Shown in pieces: positions 1 through 12,235 of a DNA stretch of 64,000 bases. Under the pieces are notes generated by a model that was not told the origin of the DNA, did not search any database, and saw only the letters and a list, made by a program, of their open reading frames with translations. A program made the translations under genes and the position numbers. Positions within the stretch are counted from its first letter, which is position 1. Each line of letters opens with the position of its first letter. Origin of the DNA: Eleginops maclovinus (Eukaryota > Chordata > Actinopteri > Perciformes > Eleginopidae); assembly GCF_036324505.1 (NCBI RefSeq), contig NC_086354.1, positions 7,613,295 through 7,677,294 of the forward strand. Direction: 5' to 3'.

Positions 1-558
1 TTCATGTTAAGTAACGTTTTTTTTAGCGTTTCCATTTTTGAAGTGTGGCTGCTTCCTTGTTTTTTTTTATCTTATTTTTCAACATCAAGTTTTTCTAAAC
101 TAACAACCAAAAAATAATTTGCCTCCCAGTTGTTGGTTCTTTTTTGTATTTTAAAGGAGGCAGATCATTGGTGAGAAAACTTTTCGTCAACCTGAGGAGC
201 TGGTGTCAAATTTATGAATTGTACCCCTTCTTTAATACATTAGTTTGACTGAATTACACTGTATTGCTGACTGTATCTATGCATGTAAGCACACATTCAT
301 TAATGTGCATGTCAATTCATTTAATGTGACGTTCTGTAAGTGTGAAGGCTGTTACAGAAAGTGCTTTATGTGTGTGGCTTCATGCATCACTCTGTGTCTG
401 TCTCCACTCTAGATGACACCCATGTCTCTTTAAGTGGCGATCAATAGTCCTCTATGTTTTTACTGTACGTACGCACTTGTGTATGGACTTGCAGACGGAT
501 ATGTGTGCGTGTGTGACTCCACTGCACCACTGAATGTGTGTGTCTCTGTCTCTGTCAG
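1..558. other. intron sequence upstream of first visible ap1g2 exon
   Basis: No open frame resembling the upstream gamma-adaptin trunk is visible here. The stretch is AT-rich and ends in the acceptor used by the exon at 559. I read it as the intron before that exon; the earlier ap1g2 exons must lie outside the window. Nothing else is supported. Confidence 0.6.
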
Positions 559-2192
559 GTATGCCCCCTCCCAGCGCTGGCACATTGACACCATCCTGCA
601 TGTCCTCACCACGGTAACTACACACTGAGCCTCCAACCTGCTGCCTCTCACATTGGGGTCCTCACTTTAAACCTGTTTTTAAGTTATTAATGTGCTCAGA
701 TACCAGGGGCCTACGGTGGCCGACAGATTCATACGAGTTAAAACAAAAACATTTCCACTAGGAGAAACGTGGTGTAATTAAAAAACAAACGTTGCAAACT
801 AAAGAACACATCAAATCACATGCAACTTGACAACACATGGGCAGCATTTACAACACATTCACCACCAATAGTTTTCTAAAAGCGCTGCAGAAAAGAGAAG
901 ATGAAACACCCTGCAGGAATCCCCAAGCACAACAGAAACGGGGACACTGATAAGTGATGCACACAGCTGGGACCGGAGTCCTTGTTGGAGTTCGGTTATA
1001 AAGTCAACTGTCCCTGGAAACTTACCTAAAATGTTTTATTTTCACAAAGTGATTGCGTGAATCCTTCCAATATTATTGCAGATATAACATAAGAGGTACT
1101 TTATTGATCCCAAACTGGGAAATGTTTACGTTGACGCAGCATAAAACAAAAGGCAATGCACATGATTAGAAATTAAAAGAGTAGAAATAAACAATTCTAA
1201 AAATAGAAACAGCTCAAAATAGAAATAAACCAGCATTAGAGAGTAAAAAATAATATATACAGTTGAGTGCAAGGACTGAATATTAAATGAAATACAAATG
1301 TAAAAATGTACAGTGAATGTTATATGTCAAGGCTATGGTGATTTGTTGTACAGGGTATATGTAAGCTAGCTAGCTAACGTAGCTATATATATACTGACAA
1401 AGCACATACAAGGATGAAACAAGATGACTCTGTGACAGTAATTGTTTGCCAACGTTATAATCACTAAACGTCAGCAACCTCTCCGCTGCGAACTGTGTGC
1501 ATCACTTTTTAGTGTCCCCAGTTTTCCATTATGTTTTGAGCTTCTTGCAACGTTTTTTATTTGCAGCGATTTTAGTAAGCGCTGTTTTGTTAAGTTTGTA
1601 AATGTTTTCTAAATGCTGCGAATGTGATTTGAAGATGTTTCTTTATTCGCATGTGTTCTGGCACATTTGTGTTTTTATATTTGCATCGCGTCTCTCCATG
1701 TGGACGTGTTTTGGGCCCGTTGTAGCATGTTTGCACCTGCTGGCCACCTTAGGGGCCACATGTTTTTGTGCAAACTTTCACACATTCGACCCCAGTTCCT
1801 GTATTCCCCCGACTAACCTCTCCATTTGTTCCATTCCTACTTTTTATTTTATGCTGGGTGAAAGGGAATAAATGAAATCCCCACGATTAGGGTAACGTTT
1901 AAAAAAACTAAACGTTAATGTATATCGGTAAATGTCCATGAACTGTGATGGAAGCCTCCCCATGTGAGGTCATTGTGTCTGGCAGGAGATGTAGGGCGAC
2001 CCAAATACTTTGCCAGCTGTCTAATGGAGCGTGTGTGAATGTGTTTTGACTCTGATTTCCACTCTTCCAGGCAGGGGGGGACGTGAGAGATGAAACTGTG
2101 CCCAACTTAATCCAGCTCATCACCAACGCATCGGAGCTGCACTGTTACACCGTGCACAAGCTCTACCGGGCTCTGCTCATCGACATCTCCAC

Positions 2193-2276
<84 letters not shown>

Positions 2277-5200
2277 TGTGCGTGCGCACTTCCTGCTAAA
2301 CTTTCACATTTCAAGTAGAAGGAAAAAAGCACACTTTTAAGACTAAATGTAATGTTGGAAAAAGATTCCTGACTTCACCTTACCGCTTAAAAAACGTTTT
2401 TTTTAAAAAGGAAAGTCTGTGACTTGTGAATCTGGCAGTGAGACAGCTTTGCTTTCATTAAAAAAATTGGCTGACGCCAACAGGTTTATTTTAAGAAGTC
2501 AGATGATGAGCAGCCGGGGTTCTCATCTGCAGTGTGGCGCAATCACCCTTCTTCCAGCACATCAACTTCCAGTGAATTCAGGGAGAAGTTGCTAATGTAT
2601 TTCTCTAAGATGAGACCTAAGTGTGGGTGTAATGTGGGTACGCAGTTGTGCGAGTGTAAAATGTGTGTGTGTGTGTGTGCAGCAATCCCTGGTGCAGGTG
2701 TCGTGCTGGTGTATAGGAGAGTACGGAGACCTGCTGCTGAGAGGAGAGTGTCAGGAGACTGAGCCTGTGCAGGTACACGCAGCACCAACACTGTCTTCTA
2801 ATACAAAATAATATTATCAGTAGGGATTCAACCTATTACTAGATGTTTAAAGGGTTTATATTTTCATTTCCAGTAACTGTGGTGGCCGACTACTTTTCCA
2901 TTGTTAAAAACGCACTGCAGTTTAAGAAAACGATGCTAATATAAAATCACAAATGTGCCAAAACACATGCAAATAAAAAAACATAATCACCAGTGCTTAC
3001 TGAAACCGCTGCATTATCGAAACGCTGCAAATAAAAAACACTGCATATGGAGAAAAAAAATGCAAATAAAAAAGGAACACTGTAAGAAGCTCCAAATGAA
3101 ACGGACACAGGGACACTAAAAAGTGATGCACAGAGCTGGGACCGGAACACTTGTTGCCGTTCAGGGATTATAGAGCTGGCCAACAATCACTGTTAACTCG
3201 AAATATACGTTTTATTAGCTTATTTTAACAATGTGGTCACATGACTCCTTTCAATATTGTTTCAGATCTGCTGTCAGCTAGCTAGCCTAGCAAACCAAGT
3301 CATTTCAAATATACTGACAATACACTTACAACTATGAAACAGAGTATCTCTGCCAACCGTCAAACTAATCCCCAAACATCAACAAGCACTGTTTACATTC
3401 CTAATGTATTTGTATGAGGAACGCACTAAAGCAGTATCCAGGAACGAATCCCATGCCAGCTGAACATTCAGGCAATGTCCTCCCCTCTGTCTCCCTTTGA
3501 ACTCCAAGGACTAGGTCCTCTGTGGCCCGAAAATACCTTTTTGAGTAAAACTGTACACATGGTAATGGCAAATTTCAGTCTATTTTATTTAGAATTTGGC
3601 ATTTACTTAGTTTGAGCTTAAACTATGTAGGAATTTACCCAATCCCAAAGTCCAAGTCAATTATTTGTATGAATTCTCAGGTCCTCTGACTATTCAAAAC
3701 TATGTATTTTTTTAAACATTCAGTTCATGTCTTGTATTTTCCAGATAAATAAATGAGAGGTCAGAATGTGTCGTATTATCCCTAGTTTTTCAAATTCAAA
3801 AAATGAAATGTGAGTTATCAGACCCTGCACTGACACGTGTCTCTATCAGGTCACGGAGGATGACGTCTTGGACGCCTTGGAAACAGTTCTGCAGTCCCAC
3901 ATGTCGTCCCCGGCAACCAGAGGATTTGCTCTCACCGCCACCATGAAACTGAGCACGCGCATCACCGATAACGTCGAGTAAGAAACTCTCCTCACAGCAG
4001 ACCTAGATATTTTTAGAGCACAGCAACAGGTCCCTGTGGCTAAAGGCAGAATCCTATTTGTTTATTTGACATATAAACTATGCAGATTAGTATTTGTGTG
4101 GTCAGGAAAGTATGTCGGTCAATGGTTACTTTGTCATGTATTATGTCACAAAATCCCTTTACTCACTGACATTCCCCAAAACTGTAAACCTACAGTTTGA
4201 GTGCTACAACATTGCGACACATTTCAGTGACGGCTTAATGCTGCATTCTGGAGTTAAAAGAAACCAATAAATAGAAAAACCGGGTAGAAACATTTAGCGT
4301 TTTCACACAGCAAATGGTAACGGCAACATATGTTTATAATGTGACGCATAAAAAAGAGTGATAGAAATGTTGACACAGGCCTCCTGGTGGTTTTTTAATA
4401 CAATTTTTCTAAAAAAATAAAATAAAACAAAGGATTTTCCCCAGCAGAATTGTTCCATGGTACAGTTCATGTAAAAAAAAAAGATAAAATGGAAAGAATA
4501 TTCACAACAACATAAACAGAGGATTGGTCGCAAGGGTCTAACAGACCATTTTAAGGAGTTGTTCAGGGTTAGGGTTAGAAAATAATGCTGATTTAGAGTA
4601 GTGGAAGTCATTTTTCACCCGTCTTACTAACTTATCTTCATAACTCCCCCCCCTGCCAGTCGCATCAGGAGCGTCGTCAGCATCTACGGCAGCTGTATAG
4701 ACGTGGAGCTCCAGCAGAGGGCGGTTGAATACAACGCTCTGTTCAAAAAATACGACCACATGAGGTATGCAACTACACGATATAGAGGTTCCTGTTCTAA
4801 AATGGTTGAATACACTACATTTCTCTTTTTCTGCTATATTGGGGATGATTACAAATGATATCAGAAGCAAACTTTTTTTTTTTCTGGTCAAAAAGTGTCG
4901 AGTCGTCCTCTCTCTCTGCAGGGCAGCCGTGCTTGAGAGGATGCCTGTGATTGAGAAGAACTCACCGGGTCATACCAACGGAGAGTCAACGGGGGAGGCG
5001 CTCAAGGAGACCCAGGGGTCCAGAATGAAGCCAACGGAGCCCAAGCAGCTCCCACAACCTGCTAACCAGGTGAAACACGCTCACGTTGAGTTATTTTCAT
5101 ATATAAATGCGTCTGTCAACACTCTTTATCTGACCTCTATTCACGTTTAAGATTCTACTGATGACTTTTTAAATGTTAATACCGGGGATCAATATGAGCG

Positions 5201-8200
5201 ATGTGAAGGCTTTAGAGGAGAAAACTAAGGGAACTGGTGTTTAACAATTTAAATAACTGCCTGATATGCTGTGTATCTGTATGTGATGGGCTTGTTCTAA
5301 GTATTTTAGAGTTACATTATCATACTCCTGTTTGAAGTAACTAGGGAATAAAGCCTCATTTATAACTTTGACATTTGAATCTAGAATATTCTTCAAACAA
5401 TGACAGTTTTTTTCTTTATTTTATTGTCTTGTAATTGAGTTTACTCCAGCATTAAGGTAAGGATGATAATAGTTAGTATATTATAGTATTTATAGATTCA
5501 GACTTTAGGGATGTTTCCTGCTTGTGTGTCCCAAAGATTTCTGATAAATCCAGACTGTGTTAAAGACGTTAAGGTTTCAAAATGGTATGTGTGTGAGGGA
5601 GAAAGGGACAGCCTTAGCACACCTGTCGTGGGTGCGAAACCTTAGACACTCACAACATAAGCAAATAGAAAACACATTAAAGCTCAGACACAGAAATGGT
5701 TGATGTTGAAATATGATATTGTTGATCAACAGCATAAGAGACGGTTACCTTTGCACCAAAAGAGCCGAGAGTAATATCTAAAGAAGCACAGAAGTAGCTC
5801 AGTACTTATACACAGACACAAACATGTTTGGAATTACATCATGGTGCAGGGATGATGTATTTTTGTAGGCCGACCCGGAAGTAAGCTGCGCATGGGTTCC
5901 CTCGACAAAAAAGTGATGCAATTTCTCCAAAGGATTTTGGAATATTGTAAAAAAAATAAGATCTGTAGAAAACGAACCTGTTTGATAAATGCACGTTTGG
6001 TTCAGCCGAAATAATCTCCACATGTCTACCCTACTTTTATCATTTTCGAATCGTAAATCTAATCGCCAGAAGCAAAATGCTAACGTTATGCTATAAACGA
6101 ACTACAGAGGAGTACCAGCAGGGTCGCAGGACTTCAATGTCACGCCAACTTAAGATCGTTTCAAATGACTTTCGCACGCTTGCATATTTTAACAACGCTT
6201 TTCCTTTTAGCCACACTGAGTTTAACTAGAAGTCATGGCTGTTTCAATCACCAGTCTGATATCGTTTTACAAAGATGAGCTAAAAAACTTAGCGGGAGTG
6301 TGTACGTGTTCGGCGCAATGACGTACAACATCCTTGACAACTTCTGTAGTCCTATTCAGCCACTTGTTAACAACCATCGATTTTCAGACACATAAACTCT
6401 TCAAAACTCACCAGTGGGGGGGAGGGTCACTGCTGATGTGTTTGATGTCGTAGAACAAAACGGGATCCGTCTCTTAAATTTGTGTCAACCACAGACCTTA
6501 TTTAGAGCTATTTTCCAAAACCCTACGGAGAAATCCCATTGACTCTGAGACGAGAGAACCGGAAGTAGTAAAATGCTAACTCACGTCCACTCTGTTACAA
6601 AGTCATATAATAAACAAGATACGCTGAACCCTTTCACGGTGAAGTCACATCATACATGACCTTTATAGATAACACAGGCTGCATTGAGTGTCAAAAGTTC
6701 AGAGGGGCCCTTCCAAAACTAAATGATCAACTCATGGTATGACTTTACAACAAATGATGAGGGAACATATAAAGATTACTTTTACACACTATTAACATGC
6801 ACCAAACCTATACATCACACAACAGGAAAGGCAAAACAACAGGGCCCCTATAAGTCAAAAAATGTAAATGTAATTCAAATATAAAAATCATTATCCAAAA
6901 TCCTCAACTTGCTCCTATCAAACTCCTTATTCAACCCATACTTGTCCTGTGGTTACCGGGCAGATATCGCTGCATTCAAATACCTCCACACAGCCTCATT
7001 GTCTCTGCTTTGAATATGCAGTGTGATGCGTTCAGGTGACTAACCGCCTCTGCTCCCCCTCAGGTGTGTGACCTGTTGGGCCTGCTTGGGGGCTCTGAGG
7101 AGACCCTGCAGCCCGGCCCCTTTGCGGCCCCGGGCCTGCTCACCAACACCGCCAGCACTGCAGGGGGAGACCTGCTGGATCTGCTGGGGGACTTAGAGCC
7201 TGAACCCCTCACACCAGGTGGGGTTTTTTCCACAGTTCCATTTGAATAACGTGCTCAGGCACATTTGGTTAGCAGCTCAACAAAGCAGTAACTCAGTCTG
7301 ACTCTCTCACAAGTACACCCCCTGATGTCCCCATAAAGTTGTTTTTATTGACAATATTTGGCAACATAGCGCTGTAAATAAAGGATCGTATAGTGTGAAG
7401 TTTATCTCGTATTAAATAGATGATGTAATTATAGCCACCAAAACCAGTCGGACAGATCAATAACAAGGTTGAGAGCCATCAATCTAAATAATACTTATTG
7501 AGAACGCTATCATGCATTATATAAAACTCCACATCGCAGAACATCACAGAGTAAACGAACGGCAAAATAATGATTTACCATAATGTTTGAATCAGTAATT
7601 TCATTGTCTACCAATATCAATTAATTAACACCTTAAATAATACGTCACACGTGCCTGGTTAATGTGGAGTGACGTTTATATACAGTATACTTCGGTTTAA
7701 GCCACTTCGCCATCTTGTTGCTTCTGCTTCCGCAACAACTTTCTACTCTCGGTTGCACTCGCCCTAAGCTGTTGTTATTGTAGCCCAAACCCAACCACCC
7801 AGCCTCTGACGTACGCAGCTTGTCGGTTATTGTTGCCGGCCTAGCCATTAGCTGGTGCAAGAGTTGAACCAGTTTCTTTGGCCGAGAGCCGGCGTAGCTG
7901 AATTGGAAACACGAAAAACTGGTTTGCAAATAGGCACGGCCTCATAAAAAAGCCCTGGGACTGGTGGAAATTCCAACACTTCCTCCAGTTTAGTTGTAAT
8001 GAAGAAATGTTCACTTCTCTGAATCAGGACCAAATTCCTCAATTTCCCTCGGGATAAATAAAGCTTCTTGAATTCTTGAATCTTGAATCTTGAATTATCT
8101 CTCTAAATCTTCTCCAGTTTTGATGATTTCCTGAGCCACCTGGTGTGTTTCGTATCACGTGTTGTCCTACTGCTCGTACAAAAAGATATCTTAAGAAGGC

Positions 8201-10775
8201 CCCGTGGGAATTTCCTCAAATCTGGCAACCCAAGTATAATGACTTCTCTGTTTATAAAACCACATTCTGAGAATAGTTTTTATGGATTTGTTATTCAACT
8301 TTTTCTTGTAATTTTGACGTATTTGTTAAAAAAGGTTTCTCTTGACTTCATTCCAAAATATTCCGGATGACTCAAGTATGATTAGATTACACTGCCGGTC
8401 ACTTTGACCTCACAAAACGTTTAGTCGTGACATTTTGGATAGACTAATAAACTAATATACCATTTCCTGATATGTGTTCCCATAGCTCCCATCGTGCCGG
8501 TGTACGATAAAGACGGTGTGGCGCTGACCCTGAGTTGTGAGAAGCAGTCAGACGTCGCCCTGACGGTCACGCTAACAGCCTCCAACTCCACGGACGCAGA
8601 CATCAGCAGCTTCACCCTGCAGGCTGCCGTGCCTAAGGTCTGTCTCACTAGCCGGATACAAAATGATCTGCTCTCATTATTAAAGAGTGGTGCAGCGAGG
8701 ACGTATTTTCGAAGACATACCTGGAAATTAGCAACACAAAGGCTTCCTACACAAATAGCAATGGGATTTTGGGTTTCAAAGTATTGCAGAAAAATGGGAT
8801 CTTAGGTAAACACACTTTTATGATACTTTCTTAAGTTCAGCAGGATTAGCTCCATTTATTAACACCACTTTTAGAATTTTTGGAAGCGTAAATGAAATCA
8901 CCAGGAGTGGATAAGCTAATTGTAGGAGCCATTAATTGAGTTTATTATATAAGTTTTGTTTTTTATGTAATTGTTTAACATTCCTTGGTTTATTAGAATA
9001 CATGGCCTACAAACATTATGTGTTGAATATTCACCTATTTACCTTAGTTGTTAACGCCCCTGATTAGTTTGTTGACAGCCTTTGGTCCTCCTATTTTCTA
9101 CATTATGTCTTGTTTGTGGGGAAGGGGTCGGTTTTAGACGGGCGAAGCTAAACCAGTTCAACCACACACACTCGGAGGGAGCGATGTATTTTCGCTGTGG
9201 ATTTTTTTTGTGCGTTGAAATCCTACCCCCGTAAGTGGCTCAAGAAAGTTTTAAGCCACTACACTAATGTTAGGTTAATAACGAACTACTTCGCAGCCGC
9301 ATTACTTAAAGTCACCACCGCTAAGCTAAAGGTGACTAATGTTGGGCTTGATGACATTTAGTAGTATCATTTAGTCACTTGTAAGCAACCGCCATTTTTG
9401 GATCTGGAAGTGATAAAATGCTGACTCATTCCCTGGTATTATGACTCATTCCTGTACCACTGTATTTAAAATGCTGTCACATACACGCGCACGTTGTTGC
9501 TTCTTGCACATTGTCGGTTGTTACTTCCTGTTTTGCTCCCGTACCACTGGCATGTGTTTTGGTCTAAGCTATTCCACCCCGCCCCCCCCCCCCCCTCCCT
9601 GCCTTTCAGAGTGTCCAGTTACACATGAAGGCTCCCAGCGGGGACTCTCTTCCTGCACGAGGCGCAGCTAAGGTGACCCAGATGGTCGTCCTGAACAACC
9701 CAAACAAGGTCAGTATGACAAGCACGAAAATGATGACTCATGTTTGTCAAAAAGAGCACAGTGATCTTAATCTGAAGTGTGATCACGCTGTATCGATACA
9801 GATGTTCATTATCGGAGATGTATCTACAAGTGTGTAAGTCTAAGCGCCAATCCAATATCACGTTACCAACAACAACAAGTCACTCGCTATTAGCTAACTG
9901 ATTTACATGTGAATACAGCGCCTGTGTTAATGCCCATATACTTTAGTTTAGTATACCAGAAATAAATTCATATGTACTAGAGCATAATATATCAGCGCAG
10001 TAAACCGTCAAACACCAGGACGACAAGCATTTGGTCGTGTTTTGGACTATGCAAGCCAGAATTTAGGAGCAAGAGGGTAAAAGTATAAGGTGCCCGGTTA
10101 ACAAACAAAATCTAACCTGGTACATTTGGGTATTTTAGATGTTTATATTTTCAATACAACACGATTGTCGCTTTAACTATTTATTCATTTTATGTTTTAA
10201 TTACTTTTAGCAAATTTAAACGTCATGTCTTATCCCTTTAAGTTATCAGGATGGATAAAACGGTAACGGAACGTTCTGATTTCTCAACAAGAGAAGAAAA
10301 CCCCTGCAAATCCAAATTCCTATTAGCATAGAAAAATATATTTTAAAAAATCTGAACATTAGATTACATTTTTACACCTTATCTCCGAATGTTCACATAA
10401 CTCCCACAAACCTGTTATATTTGGCAAGAACAACATATTGTGAGTGAATGTGCCATTTAGCAGTCGTTAATGTTGTTTTGTAACACTTGTACTTTTAGCA
10501 GCACTATCTACGGTGGCCCACAGGTGCAAACTTATTACAACAGTCGTTTGGGAATTATATATCTATATATTTTCTAGGTTTTTGAATATGCAGCGTGTTT
10601 CTCCTAATGGAAGTGTTGAAGCGCGTTTGCACCTGTCGGCCGACGTACTAATCCCACCGATAACTCCTTCCTCGTGCTGCAGGTGAACCTGAAGATGAAG
10701 GTCCGCATATCCTACAGCAGCCGAGGGTCGACCTTTCAGGACACGGTGCAGATCGACAGCTTCCCCGGACTCTGA
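559..10775 (+). CDS. ap1g2: AP-1 complex subunit gamma (AP1G2-like), 3' ten exons, 5' partial
   Basis: Large gamma subunit of the AP-1 clathrin adaptor, which sorts cargo at the trans-Golgi and endosomes. Exons: 559-613, 2071-2193, 2683-2772, 3850-3977, 4660-4764, 4922-5069, 7064-7217, 8486-8637, 9610-9708, 10683-10775. They join in frame to 381 residues and a TGA. The first five and the start of the sixth encode the end of the helical trunk (motifs [34 protein letters not shown]). The rest of exon 6 and exon 7 form the hinge, with an LLDLL clathrin-box motif. The last three make the gamma-ear. The ear motif [11 protein letters not shown] with VTQ and NPNK is closer to what I recall of AP1G2 than AP1G1, so I chose that paralogue. 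The protein ends in SFPGL rather than the ESWQ-type end of the mammalian proteins. Introns are rich in repeats. Confidence 0.9.
704..1757. mobile_element. foldback/MITE-like element, copy A, in ap1g2 intron
   Basis: The left end GGGGCCTACGGTGGCC (707-722) matches the reverse complement of 1741-1756 at 13 of 16 bases. Inside, the segment around 935-975 (GGGGACACTGATAAGTGATG) recurs inverted near 1497-1520, so the arms are long inverted repeats, giving a foldback structure. There is no coding capacity. Related copies lie at about 2878-3420 and 10508-10652. The superfamily is not assigned and no target duplication is clear. Confidence 0.6.
1090..1335. repeat. non-LTR retrotransposon tail nested inside copy A
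   Basis: The motif ACTTTATTGATCCCAAACTG followed by GGGAAATGTTT recurs at about 49287 and, with one change, about 53910. It is a common 3' tail type of fish LINE/SINE repeats. The related copy B (2878-3420) lacks this block between the homologous flanks CAATATTATTGCAGAT and AGCTAGCTAGC, so it inserted after copy A was in place. Confidence 0.6.
2194..2290. repeat. (GT)n microsatellite starting at a splice donor
   Basis: About 39 GT units run from 2194, followed by an imperfect GC/GT stretch. The first GT is the 5' splice site of the exon ending at 2193; only that GT gives the in-frame join to the exon at 2683. Confidence 0.9.
2878..3420. mobile_element. foldback/MITE-like element, copy B (apparently incomplete)
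   Basis: It begins GTGGTGGCCGAC, like the copy A terminus. It shares GGGACACTAAAAAGTGATGC, GAGCTGGGACCGG and AGCTAGCTAGC with copy A in the same order. I could not find a matching right terminus, so the right boundary is approximate. Confidence 0.5.
5850..6620. repeat. probable interspersed repeat in ap1g2 intron 6
   Basis: No exon is seen in the 2-kb intron 5070-7063. This part contains GGAAGTAGTAAAATGCTAAC (6552-6571), which recurs as GGAAGTGATAAAATGCTGAC near 9405, so at least a segment is dispersed. Boundaries are guesses. Confidence 0.35.
8030..8098 (+). repeat. non-LTR retrotransposon-type tail
   Basis: TTTCCCTCGGGATAAATAAA is followed by a short tandem run of TTGAATC units. This is the typical 3' end of fish LINE/SINE copies. 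The upstream 350 bases may belong to the same insertion but show no recognisable coding. Confidence 0.55.
10508..10652. mobile_element. short TIR element of the copy A family
   Basis: The left end CTACGGTGGCCCACAGGTGC and the inverted right end (GGCCGACAGGTGCAAAC on the minus strand) form terminal inverted repeats of about 25 bp. The minus-strand reading continues TTCCATTAGGAGAAAC, close to TTCCACTAGGAGAAAC at about 752 in copy A. The element lies immediately 5' of the last ap1g2 exon. Confidence 0.55.
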
Positions 10776-11896
10776 CAGCAGCCAGTCACTGAACAGGACG
10801 ACGACAAAACTCAGCAGGAACCTCACAGATGGCGCACTACCGCCTAAAGCTGCTGTTTCTAAGAATGCCTGATTTTCTTAAGTGTTTTTACAGCTGATGA
10901 ATCCCACATGAGCCTGAACTCACCATATCTCCTAGAATCCACGTGCAAATGTGTCCGATTGGCATTATTTAATATGGCACAAGCTTTAGAATTTGCCCGT
11001 GTAATACTAAAATAGGAGTAGATTTTTCTGGGATATTTGCAAACAAATCTGTCCGGAAAAAAGTCTCACGTTTTTTAAAACTGTTTCACTCCATAAATAT
11101 GTCCCTTCATGCGGTTCCTGTCAGTTTGCAACACTAGATCTATTGTCCTCACGTTTGAAGTGATTTTTCCTATGAAGTATTTGCCTTTTACCATTTTAAC
11201 TTTGCTGTACTAATGACGCATCACCATGAAACGCTCTGATCCAGGACACTTGATTTAACGGTTAAACGCAGGGACATAAATTACAGATGGAAGGGTTTAG
11301 GATCGTAAAACAACCTTAGGTGTTGCAGATTTATCATGCCTCATTCAGCTCGGAAAATCCACCTCATTAATCCCCCTGTGCCTTTCATCCCCTCAACAAG
11401 GTTTCCTTATCTCATGTACAAAAATAATGCAATTATATTTGGTTTTTGGTGGCAAAGAAATGGTTTAAATGTGAGTGATGTAGTCATTTAACATGTGTCT
11501 ATCATTCCAACCCGAGCATGCTTTTCCTGACCAGTATCTCCTCGTCTATTGTTTACAGAGGTTATTTTATTTTTCTGAAGACTGTGTACAGTGACAGAAG
11601 AATGGGCATGATACCGTCTACGAGATGTATATTTTAGATTTTCATTATATTAGCACAATAAGAAGAGTTTTTGGAAAATCTTGAATCACCTCAGTAATTT
11701 GATGACTCATCTCATAATCATGGATCTCTAATTAAAAAAACACTCTGGATACTGGACGTCAACAAAGGTGCTCTAAATGGATTTCAGTGTACCTGACAGA
11801 TCACTACCTTAACATACAAATGTAAAAGAAAGACCAGGATGAGTATTCTTGTTTTCGCCGGTGGTTAAAATCTGTTTCTTGGCATTTTCTAATAAA
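10776..11896 (+). terminator. ap1g2: ap1g2 3' UTR ending at a candidate poly(A) signal
   Basis: Non-coding stretch after the ap1g2 stop. AATAAA at 11891-11896 is a candidate cleavage signal. It lies just before the minus-strand AATAAA of nedd8, so the two genes converge within about 100 bases. An earlier signal may be used instead. Confidence 0.4.
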
Positions 11897-11974
11897 AATC
11901 TGTTTTCAGTACCGTCCATAGCGACTTGTCTTTGTGTGAGTGTATTCAGGACAACACTCAAATCAATTTCAGCA

Positions 11975-11980
11975 TTTATT
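11975..11980 (-). terminator. nedd8: candidate nedd8 poly(A) signal
   Basis: TTTATT on the + strand is AATAAA in the nedd8 direction, about 255 nt after its stop codon. Confidence 0.45.
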
Positions 11981-12235
11981 CACAAGCAAAAAGACCACAG
12001 TGTTTTCCAACTGTCTTTTGTACTGCATGGGTGCCTGCATCAACGGGTCATATGTGGGTTTACAAAAAAAAACATCTACAAAGAAATAAGGACGTCCTTT
12101 TTTTTCTCTCTTCTTGCTTCTTGTTGGTTTTTTAAATTTTGTTTGCGTCGGCCCGGGAGCATGGGATTCTCTCTGCTGAAATATGGTGAGACGTTGACGG
12201 GCACCTTAAGCGTTGGCACTGACGACAACAGCGAT

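Noticed and set aside
2083..2340. Open frames of Val-Cys or His-Thr repeats over the GT microsatellites (also 21902-22120 and 43622-43929)
   Set aside because: They are readings of (GT)n; only the parts coinciding with spliced exons are coding.
4563..4578. Telomere-like AGGGTTAGGGTTAG
   Set aside because: Only about two and a half units, inside an ap1g2 intron; not an interstitial telomere array.
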